DNA of 20,767 nt, taken from Elysia marginata (lineage: Eukaryota > Mollusca > Gastropoda > Plakobranchidae). The translations under genes and the position numbers were made by a program. The notes beneath the pieces are model-generated. The model was not told the DNA's origin. It ran no database searches and was given only the letters and a program-made list of their open reading frames with translations. Of the stretch, positions 11,913 through 19,459 are shown in pieces; the stretch's first letter is position 1, and each line of letters opens with the position of its first letter. The stretch covers positions 411,555 through 432,321 of the forward strand of contig BMAT01007723.1 of assembly GCA_019649035.1 (NCBI GenBank). The letters run 5' to 3'.

Positions 11913-13118
11913 TTATATCAGAAAATTGTCATTCCCTTTTTCAGCTGCCTTGTTGCTCCGAATGTTGGAGATGCTGCCGCCAATGCTTTTGCTGCCACTT
12001 TCATCTTTAATTGCTGCAATCAATTGGGCAAAATCAACTGATTCACGCAAGCCTGAGGCAGAAGCACAAGAGGCTCGCACGACATCCGACTTCAGCTGCT
12101 GACACCGTTGTCTGTAGTAATCGCGTTCCCTCATAGAGCAGCTTAACTGACGTTTCAGTTCTGCTATCTGCTGCAGCAAAGATTTATTAGAGTGTTCCAA
12201 CTCACTCTTTTGCTGTATGCGTTTGGAACGACAGTTCTGAGCATATCCTCGATTCTTGAGTGTACGGCGCTTCTGCTTCAAACGCTGCACCTCACTCTTT
12301 GGTTGGCCTTGTAGTCGCCGATTTAGTTCCCTGACAGGCAACATTACTAAATCTTCATCATCAATGACAGAATTTTGTGGGGAAAGGGGAGGGGCAGGTG
12401 ATCGAGCAGAGCCACGCCGAGATCTCAAAGCTTGGACAGAGCTTGCCAGGCTTGAAACACTGTTGCAATCATCATCAGCTTGTTCCACATCAAGCTCATT
12501 GTCTTCTTCATAATCCAAATCGAACTCATTGGGCCCTCTGCCGCTTAAATCTGGATTTTCCGATTTAACAGAAGGTGAAACGGGGTTGTGTGCATTACTT
12601 GCCTCCAAAGACCGAAGGAGTTCGTCCAAACTGGGCTTTATTTCTTGTTTCGTAAGATCTAACTGGATTTGGTTGGGACTGCGGCCATGGGAACCGCTGC
12701 TCTCTGAGCACTGAGAACCGAGTTTTAGGAACCAGTCCTCGAAGTATCCACGGTCGCCAAATGCACTTCCGAAACTTGAAAGGGATCGAGATGGCGAGGG
12801 CAGTGAGGCTTGGGAGGGGGGCAGCGGAGTTGTTGGAGAAGGGGGAATAGAATTGATCGGTGTGCTTTGACCACTCCTTGTAAGTCCGACATTATTGCCT
12901 GTAACAGCTGAGAGCGTTGGGCTGGGAGGTGCTGGCAGCTGCCCGGTGACCTGACCTGTGACCCCAGGAATCAGGCAGGGTTGCTGCGGCACAGGGGTTG
13001 CCGCACCACTGCAGAGCCCGAGCTCCGATTTCACCATGGAGTTGTGCAGCTGTTGAAAGTCGTGTCCGTCCATGAAAAGGTCGAAGGACTCGATGTAACT
13101 TTCGGCAAGCTCATCCAT
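11913..13118 (-). CDS. maf: Large Maf bZIP transcription factor, complete, single exon
   Basis: A nuclear DNA-binding activator of the large Maf family (c-Maf, MafA, MafB, NRL; fly Traffic jam), which binds MARE elements as bZIP dimers. Seen here: N-terminal activation segment (about 1-35, with SYIESFDLF and VKSE at 29-32), a Ser/Thr/Pro-rich region (60-110), a second N-terminal-type block with [16 protein letters not shown] (153-168), an acidic stretch (198-217), the extended homology region (about 252-275, with PVRELNRRL), the basic region (279-303, with [16 protein letters not shown] including the Maf-specific Tyr), the zipper (L307, L314, L321, S328, Y335, L342) and a 59-residue tail with no recognised motif. 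The length of 401 residues suits a large Maf; small Mafs lack the N-terminal activation region. The start has A at -3, G at +4 and an in-frame TAA about 20 bases upstream. The stop is TAA at 11915-11913. No intron interrupts it, as in many large Maf genes. The zipper Ser328 is unusual. Confidence 0.97.
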   Translation of the reverse strand: MDELAESYIESFDLFMDGHDFQQLHNSMVKSELGLCSGAATPVPQQPCLIPGVTGQVTGQLPAPPSPTLSAVTGNNVGLTRSGQSTPINSIPPSPTTPLPPSQASLPSPSRSLSSFGSAFGDRGYFEDWFLKLGSQCSESSGSHGRSPNQIQLDLTKQEIKPSLDELLRSLEASNAHNPVSPSVKSENPDLSGRGPNEFDLDYEEDNELDVEQADDDCNSVSSLASSVQALRSRRGSARSPAPPLSPQNSVIDDEDLVMLPVRELNRRLQGQPKSEVQRLKQKRRTLKNRGYAQNCRSKRIQQKSELEHSNKSLLQQIAELKRQLSCSMRERDYYRQRCQQLKSDVVRASCASASGLRESVDFAQLIAAIKDESGSKSIGGSISNIRSNKAAEKGNDNFLI

Positions 13119-13369
13119 GATTCCCCCTAAATTATCAACTACTTACGTGCTCCAAAGAAAAAGATTTGCCAAAATATTGAGCCTGGTACAGTTGCCTTGC
13201 TCCCCGACTAGAACTAGACTATGTCACTAGTAATACTACGATGGCCACTCTTGTTCACTGTATTCTCCACGAAAATTATAAAAATCCAGCCACTAAAGTT
13301 CACAAAAAGTAGATTCGACGAAATAGCTAGCTTCCAACTATCAAAATACGTCTGAAATTCAACAATGAG

Positions 13370-13399
13370 TTAAAAATTAACAGCAAATGGAAGAAACAT
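13370..13399 (-). CDS. Short upstream ORF in the Maf leader
   Basis: If transcription starts near 13460, this is the only upstream ATG I find in the leader. It encodes the nine-residue peptide MFLPFAVNF followed by TAA and ends about 250 bases before the Maf ATG. Such ORFs often lower translation of the main frame, and long reinitiation distances like this one permit recovery. Its function is inferred from position only; the peptide resembles nothing I know. Confidence 0.35.
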   Translation of the reverse strand: MFLPFAVNF

Positions 13400-13486
13400 A
13401 GAGTCGGTGGTTCACAGCTCTGACACTACGTCCTGTCCGGGCAGAGAGCAAAGGCAACGACAGCCGGTCGAGGGTTTCCCCGCACA

Positions 13487-13493
13487 ATTTATA
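13487..13493 (-). promoter_or_regulatory. Probable TATA box of the Maf gene
   Basis: The minus strand reads TATAAAT here, about 370 bases upstream of the Maf ATG and inside a locally more GC-rich stretch (about 13400-13830). Usual spacing would put the transcription start near 13455-13465 and give a leader of about 340 bases. No intron is needed between this box and the ATG. The start site is inferred. Confidence 0.55.
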
Positions 13494-13501
13494 CTGTCAT
13501 C

Positions 13502-13508
13502 TACGTCA
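13502..13508 (-). promoter_or_regulatory. CRE/C-MARE-like half site beside the TATA box
   Basis: The minus strand reads TGACGTA, 8 bases upstream of the TATA box. TGACGT is the core half site of CREB/ATF elements and also half of the C-MARE that Maf proteins bind. A single half site is weak evidence; its position next to the TATA box is the reason to list it. Confidence 0.3.
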
Positions 13509-13509
13509 C

Positions 13510-14340
13510 TAGCCCTATTTTAGAGTCGACACGAGAGTACCAACCAACGATTGAGCTCAGAATAATATATTTTAGGCAACTTGTTCAAGATTCATGCTAA
13601 AACGAGGCTGTCCGCAGTGCATGCTGGTCCTTAATCTCGCCGGTTGACTGAGGCCTAGGCTAGGCTGGCTTTGCACAGCACACAGCCTACCACACAGGCA
13701 CACACGGTGTAGCACAAGCTCCAGCAAGAGAGCACCCACCTTAGCTCTATCGTTGCAGTGGCAAGGCAGAGCATTGACTTGAGGGCAGGCAGCAGCCCGA
13801 GACGGTCAGGCAGTCTCGTATTTTGGAATCTGCGAGACTTTCATGTTTTTGTGATAATTACATATAAAAAATAAGTTATTACTCTGTAATTATGAATTTC
13901 AAATTACTTGCATGAACAAAAATACGATTTTTTATGAAAACAATAAAAAAAATTTCATCGATCGATATGACTGTGTCAAGTAAAAATAAAAATTAATGCC
14001 CTCGCTAAGCCCTCGTCAGCCCACCTAGATCTAGGTGCACACTAACATAGTGAATTTAGGAAAACTGATCTGCCTGGCCCCAAAATTAAGACAAATAAAG
14101 CCCGCAGTATAATTTTTTTTTTTAAAAACGTAGTGAAATTTTTCGTTTAATTTTTGTCGCATGGTTTTTATGTTATGAACTGATGGTACAGTTAGGTTGC
14201 TAATCAATCTTCAATGCGAGTTTTCTGACCTTGGGAAGACTGAATTGATAAGAATAAAAATAATTTAAAAATTATCATAACAACGAAATTTTCATTTTGG
14301 CTCTGCATAGTGAATACATTTTCAGCAATCCCACTCATAC
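13510..14340. other. Maf upstream regulatory and intergenic region
   Basis: About 0.8 kb between the Maf promoter and the 3' end of the upstream gene. The part nearest Maf (to about 13830) is richer in GC; the remainder is AT-rich. It holds a 16-base perfect palindrome (14022-14037) and a 7-base inverted repeat, AGTCTCG/CGAGACT, at 13812-13818 and 13833-13839. No coding frame is credible. Confidence 0.5.
14022..14037. repeat. 16-base perfect palindrome
   Basis: CACCTAGATCTAGGTG is fully self-complementary and lies about 0.5 kb upstream of the Maf TATA box. It may be a dimeric protein-binding site or chance. Confidence 0.85.
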
Positions 14341-14357
14341 TTGTACTGGAACGCTGG

Positions 14358-14363
14358 TTTATT
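14358..14363 (-). terminator. Poly(A) signal of the gene upstream of Maf
   Basis: The minus strand reads CAATAAA about 96 bases after the TGA of the terminal exon at 14459-14672. The short distance and correct order support both calls and give this gene a very short 3' UTR. Confidence 0.5.
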
Positions 14364-14458
14364 GTATAGTAAGGTAAAGAAAGCAGAAGCAATGGGCATG
14401 GATGCTATGGAATCGGAAAGTTCCACTGCAGCAGATGTCAGATGGGCCTTAGTTCGAA

Positions 14459-14672
14459 TCAGTCGTGGACTGGAGGGGGCGGAATGAGGTGGTTCACTAG
14501 GTCATCACCTAAAATAGATACTTGATCACGTGGCTCCGCGAAGCCGACAGGCATTGTAAAATCAGCTGTTACACCAACACGAGCTTTAAATCGAACGTAA
14601 AAATTGCGATCGATGCGCAGTTTTTGGCCTAGCGATTCCCACACACAATAATCAACCGTACTGCGCAGATCT
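14459..14672 (-). CDS. Terminal coding exon of an unidentified gene upstream of Maf
   Basis: This exon has a textbook acceptor on the minus strand: a CTCAC branch-like word, a pyrimidine tract (ATTTTCTTGTTTCTACAG) and an exon starting at 14672. The first base completes a codon; 70 codons follow, then TGA (14461-14459). The peptide begins DLRSTVDYCVWESLGQKL and ends NHLIPPPPVHD. Its composition is that of a real globular protein with a proline-rich C-terminal end. The frame has no upstream ATG before a stop, so translation must enter by splicing (or start at internal Met 40). AATAAA follows about 96 bases after the stop. Upstream exons should lie at higher coordinates; I could not assign them. 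The gene ends about 0.87 kb before the Maf TATA box, in the same orientation. I do not recognise the family. Confidence 0.6.
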
Positions 14673-16428
14673 CTGTAGAAACAAGAAAATACGTGAGCAA
14701 TAAAAAATGAGTTAAAGTTTATAATTTTGTGTTACAATATCGTAATCTATAGTTTTAATATTATTTGTTCAACGAAAGGTTGAAGCCATACAGTATTGAT
14801 TAAAACTTATAACTTATAAGCGCTAATCGCAAAAATCTTTTTTTTTCCCCGGCGTCAGTGTACGATCAGTAATTGTCTCACGAAAAACCAAATTTTACTA
14901 CATGGGCCACTATGTATATGTATATATGTTTTAAACAAATGTGTACATTGTATTAGGGTATGCCTGGATTAATCAGTGTGTTGATGATGTATCGCAGTTT
15001 CTGTCTATTTGAGAGAACGAATTAGATATACATGTATTTATTTGCAGGGTACACACATGCACAGTATCACTAGTACTGTACACGCCTGAGGTTGAAGGTA
15101 GCAGTTACAGATTGTATAAGCATATTATTATGAAGTCGTCTTTTGTTGTGAAATGTATTTGAGTGTATGTGTAAAACCGCACAGAATTTCCTTAAAAGTA
15201 GAATTCGTCTTAGTTCCCATGCATTAATATTGAGTGGGGTAAGTGGGGGACACGAAGAGTACCTCAAATTTATGAAAGTATATATGGAACGTCTGTGGAA
15301 TTGCTGAAGCTGAATACATGTACCATTATTTAATTAAATGCAGTTAATTCAAAGAATCTAGACGAGGATGTTTCCCTGAGAAGCAGAGAAACCAGTTATG
15401 TTTAAATTTGTCAACTTTTCAAAGACTAAGAACGAACAAGAATGTAAAGAGCTATCTGCTTTATGTGCACGCGTGTTGACAGAGTACCGTATACCGACGA
15501 AGAGTGTCACGTGAATGAGAGTTATCCGGCTGCGTAGTGCGAGCATGGTGTATCATTTGTTTTATTGGTGATTGTACTTGACAATTATACTTTATACTGT
15601 AGTTGTCCTAGGAGATTGAGTGTCGTTCTATTTTGATGAATTAGCCTCTGTCTGGCCTATCCAAAACTATTGAATTAAATTGAATTAAACCCGGCTTATC
15701 AAGATGTTTAGACGACTTTCAGCTTCACGGTTTAAGAACTTCACAATAGAAAGTAGGCCGACATGTACGTTAAATTTAGTTAGACTAAAATTAAAAGATT
15801 GAAGCAGCTGAAGGAGAAGTTTACCACGATGTCCATCGGATGATGAAGCAAACCATGTGATGAAGAGAATGGGGATAGTAAATACAGATAACTTTGACAC
15901 CCAAACCCAAAGGCAATATTTCCAGCCTGACCAAGTTGAATATTGATGTTCCATGTACCGGTATGTAGGCAAATAGTTTTTTTTTCATTAAAAAAAAAAA
16001 CGCAGATAGTGGTTCAGACTAGTGATAAAAGTTTTGAAGTAATGGTAGCAAAATGATGGTAAAAGAGTAGAAGTATCAGTAGTAATAATAGCAGAGTTCG
16101 TGTTAGTAGTGGTGATACATATGACTATTAAATTGTGTTGGATCTGATTTCGTAACAGTAAATCTAGAACTCGGAAAATGGAGATGTTGGTGTCGATGTC
16201 CCCAGACACAAGGGTAGAATACCAAAAGGTTTTTTGTTGTCTTGTTTTTTTTTTAATTGACACAACAGATGGGTAAATTAAATCATAGTTTCTGAACTTC
16301 TTGCAGTGCGCGATGTTTCACGCTCCACGTGCCAAGTATGGTAAAATTGATAATCGTTAATTTGGTATACACCTTGGACTGACGAGGAGATGGTTAAATA
16401 CTGAGCTGCCAACCAGTAGGGCCTACTG

Positions 16429-16500
16429 ATTTCAATATTTTAGTACCAGAATGACTAACAAATTACTGGAGTACTGATGTCCACCCTAAAATACTGAAAT
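16429..16500. repeat. Imperfect foldback of about 72 bases
   Basis: ATTTCAATATTTTAG (16429-16443) pairs with CTAAAATACTGAAAT (16486-16500) at 14 of 15 positions. Further in, AGTACCAG (16442-16449) pairs with CTGGAGTACT (16467-16476) with one bulged base. A 15-base odd palindrome, CAGTAGG-G-CCTACTG, directly abuts the left arm. It has the size of a small hairpin RNA precursor or a MITE remnant. Confidence 0.45.
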
Positions 16501-17407
16501 TAATTATGGCTTTGGAAAAATATCGGAGATCAGTAAAATGGGAGAGAGATTGTAATGTCTGGGGCTATCCTAGGAGAATGTCACACGCAAGTGTACCAAG
16601 TCGTCATTTTCCAAAGTACCCCGGTATGAGTTAATGTTTAAGATTGAACTGAAACGCTAAAGAACAAAAAGGATTTAGCAAATTTAGCAAGCAACTTCCG
16701 TGGTAACGGGTCCCACGATTATCTTATTTTTGTTTAAGTACTGTCCTTGATCTCGATGTGAGTACTGAAATGTCTTAGAAAATATTAAAATCGGGGCTTC
16801 AAAATACAGGAGCAAGTTAATTTGGCGTTGGCAGTTCTGTAAATACCCAGTCTGTTAGTGTTACGTTTGGCTTATAGATTCATTACTTCCATCGATCCAA
16901 AACGTCCACTCTTCGTCATCGAATGAAAACAGTTTTGGTGATTCATTTGTGTGTGCGAGTACACCAAATTCTAAAATCTGAAAGTTATAATAAAAAATAA
17001 CATCTATGCGCAATTGGTACGACAGTACCGTATTTTCATAGGTGTGGTTGTTGTTAATGAGAATAGAGATTTACACAAAAAAAAAATATTTACACCTTTA
17101 CGGTTTGTAGGTCAATATAGACCAAGGCTACACGAAGGATTCTATAAAAATCAATAGCCTACATTTATTATGTAGATAACACCAGACAGTTGAAGCATAC
17201 GTACGAAAACATAAATGATCCAAGGTCGAAAGGTGCTTAGCTAGGAGGTTTATTTTAGAAATGCTCTTAGAAGAATAAAAATTTGTTGTGACGATAGCTT
17301 GAACATACTACATAGTCTAGTATTTTCCCATAAAAAAAAGAAAAGATATTTTTGAATTCACATTTTCCACAAAAAATAATAATATGCAAGGATGACAACG
17401 TATCGGT

Positions 17408-18683
17408 GTTGCTTGTAACTGATGACATCAAACGTATGCAAAAAAATGCTATTTCGCAATAACGCAACCATTTTGAAAGTTCATTTCTTGTTTAGGCCTA
17501 TTATATTAAAGTACACCATTTTTAACATACAAGCAGGAGGTAAACTGTTTGTAAACATGAATGAAATACCAAAGTGTGGCGTCACGTGTCGCAAGTAACA
17601 CTGAACAAGTGCCATTGCTACGTAATTTACTGCACACTCTTATAACCTAAAGAAATAAAAACGTTTATGCATGCACACATACACATTCTTAATCGCCTTG
17701 ATTCGAATGCCTCCGATTAAGGAAAGCAAAACGTCAGTTTTGTTGTGTATAGGTCATACTGAGGGGTGACCCAAAATTTGTGACAAGAAATATTAAGGAA
17801 CTGGGTGAATTTACCGCAAAGCCATACCAAGATTAAAGACTTGAATGTCTGTCTAGAAACCACATTTGGAAAAATTCTGAGGAAAAATAAACAAAACAAA
17901 AAGCAGCGTAAAATACATAGATCAAAAGCGTTGCTTGTGACAACTCAATTGATGACATAAAACTAGCTTGTAAGAAACACTAAATTGACGCCATACATTC
18001 ATAAAACTTCATGCAAGTTTCTGTTAAGACAATACAGTTGTAAAAAAAAATAGAACGAAAAAAATGTTAAAACGCGCAGACTGTGGGTCACTTGTGGCAA
18101 CTCCAGACACGACACGAAACAAAGATCAACACATTTTCATGTATAAAACTGTATTGAAAATTCCTATGACTTGGCCATGGTAAAACAGAGTGTATTCGGG
18201 TGAAACTTCAAGCAGAAGTCCTGTTGTTTAGATATCAAACCGTACATTAACTTGAACATGAAAGAATGTTGATGTTGCTTGTAACAAGGCTGAAACCTGT
18301 TGACACCATCATTCTCTCACTAGCCTCTCTTGGCCCCAACTTCATGGAATACGAAGGGAAGCTACTGTTTAAAATAAAATTCACTCCCGGTCTCTATTTG
18401 AGTGGTCACTGACAGACTGTGAATTACTGTTCTTGTAGTTATATAAAAAGAACTTGGTGTTGCTTGTGACATTTGGCACCAAATTTTAAAATTAGTTTCT
18501 AACAAAAAAAAACACGAAAGGACATAAAGACTGCCAAAGAAAACTCAAAATTGTTCTCTCTTCCTTAAATCAGAAAATACAAGAGATTTTTTTCCAGTTC
18601 ATTGGAAAAAAAGTGCAGATCTATGTAAATGTCAATCTCGGCTTTGAAAATGACACCGTGACCGTGTTAGGCCTACAAGCAAC
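17408..18683. repeat. Diverged repeat family with GTTGCTTGT core
   Basis: The exact 9-mer GTTGCTTGT occurs at 17408, 17930, 18274 and 18459 on the plus strand and once reversed at 18675-18683; each plus copy is followed by AAC or GAC. Degenerate relatives lie at about 17586 (GTGTCGCAAGTAAC), 17778 and 18087 (CACTTGTGGCAACTC). Spacings run about 150-220 bases. Downstream of several copies a TTGATGACAT- or TTGACACCAT-like word recurs. This fits an old tandem or clustered repeat that has drifted. Confidence 0.4.
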
Positions 18684-19125
18684 ACAACGTTAAAAAATGG
18701 GGAAAAAATCAATTTAATGAACATTTGACATGGCTCTAAATGACTTCAGGTTGTTGCCTGAGCATTTCTTGTTGAAAACATACCTGCTTGAGTTAGCCCT
18801 ATATAATAAACAGTGATAATATTATGCTAAAATATACCACCCATTCCTTCGTTGGTTTTGGCCCTGCTAAATCCAACAAAATTAGGAGAATTTCACCTTT
18901 TTTAAAAATAAAAATAAGGAGCCCTGTTTAATAAGCTATTGAAAACTATCTGCTTATCCGTTCTGACATAGTGAGCAGCAAATCAGTAAAGCGATGTTAT
19001 GCTCTGGAGCAAAAATATTGAAGTTTTTAAACACCCCCTAAAGAAAGGGTCACCTTTTGACCTTGGTTCAATTATATTGTATGGATCGCATTAAGTGCAT
19101 TCTCATTAAGTTGAAAACAAATTCT

Positions 19126-19130
<5 letters not shown>

Positions 19131-19169
<39 letters not shown>

Positions 19170-19188
19170 ACTCACTCACTATTTATTT

Positions 19189-19219
<31 letters not shown>

Positions 19220-19256
19220 CTCTCTCTCTCTCTCTCTTCTCTTCTCTCCTCTTTTC
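19131..19256. repeat. Large (CT)n / (CACT)n microsatellite
   Basis: Two CT blocks are separated by a CACT block and a short ATTTATTTT interruption, ending in CT-rich sequence. All pyrimidine runs are on the plus strand. The frame that spans it encodes only Ser/Leu runs and is not a gene. It lies about 75 bases upstream of the candidate first exon at 19331, where such tracts can act as GAGA-type promoter elements. Confidence 0.95.
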
Positions 19257-19330
19257 CACACCGCTTTTTATATTGCATGAAGTTTTTTTTTTGCCTTTTT
19301 GTTCAACTATGAGAAGAGGTGCTGACTTAA

Positions 19331-19454
19331 ATGGAAAATGAACTTAATCTGTTGATTTCTTTTTCAAAACCAAAGAAGCTGGGCGCGAGAGAAGTGATTA
19401 TCGGTAGTCGGATTCCAATCTTGCTTTTTGTCCTGGCTTCTAGCTTGTTCTCAG
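19331..19454 (+). CDS. Candidate first coding exon of a secreted or membrane protein
   Basis: An ATG directly after an in-frame TAA opens 41 codons plus one base, ending at a good donor (TTCTCAG/GTAATT). The peptide has a basic middle, KPKKLGAREVIIGSR, then a hydrophobic run, IPILLFVLASSLFS, like the core of a signal peptide or signal anchor with small residues at its end. Without splicing the frame stops after 18 more codons. The CT microsatellite lies just upstream. No recognisable downstream exon is in the window, except that the phase (one base left over) fits the Thr-Ala repeat frame at the right edge. The protein family is unknown. Chance occurrence of a short hydrophobic frame is possible. 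Confidence 0.35.
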
Positions 19455-19459
19455 GTAAT

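Larger units (their letters stand above)
14680..19120. other. Non-coding region between the upstream gene's last exon and the CT repeat
   Basis: It probably includes introns of the minus-strand gene ending at 14459, because that exon needs exons at higher coordinates. No exon could be assigned with confidence. A strong-looking minus-strand donor, CAAGCAG/GTATGT, lies at 18784/18783. The stretch 15704-15960 has protein-like short frames on both strands. A foldback lies at 16429-16500 and a repeat family at 17408-18683. Confidence 0.4.

Noticed and set aside
11854..12714. Several plus-strand frames of 61-85 codons opposite Maf
   Set aside because: They are antisense shadows of the conserved Maf bZIP and linker coding sequence.
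13141..13146. Perfect minus-strand GTAAGT donor in the Maf leader, just upstream of the ATG
   Set aside because: Using it would remove the Maf ATG, and the ATG has good context with an upstream in-frame stop; no suitable acceptor was found between it and the ATG.
14451..14460. Second B-box-like word AGTTCGAATC
   Set aside because: It lies at the end of the terminal coding exon and has no A box or cloverleaf around it.
15070..15267. 65-codon minus-strand frame (extends upstream to about 78 codons)
   Set aside because: Basic, AT-codon-rich, no recognisable domain; it may be intron sequence of the upstream gene, and there is no good donor in phase.
17408..18290. TGATGA words after GTTGCTTGT copies as C boxes of C/D snoRNAs
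   Set aside because: No D box (CTGA) at 60-100 bases and no terminal stems were found.
18779..18800. Strong minus-strand donor CAAGCAG/GTATGT that would phase into the exon at 14672
   Set aside because: The only frame in phase leaves a very short exon (about 15 bases after TATATAG), too weak to call without transcript data.
19057..19341. 94-codon plus-strand frame with Ser/Leu runs
   Set aside because: Almost all of its length is the translated CT microsatellite; no protein-like flanks.
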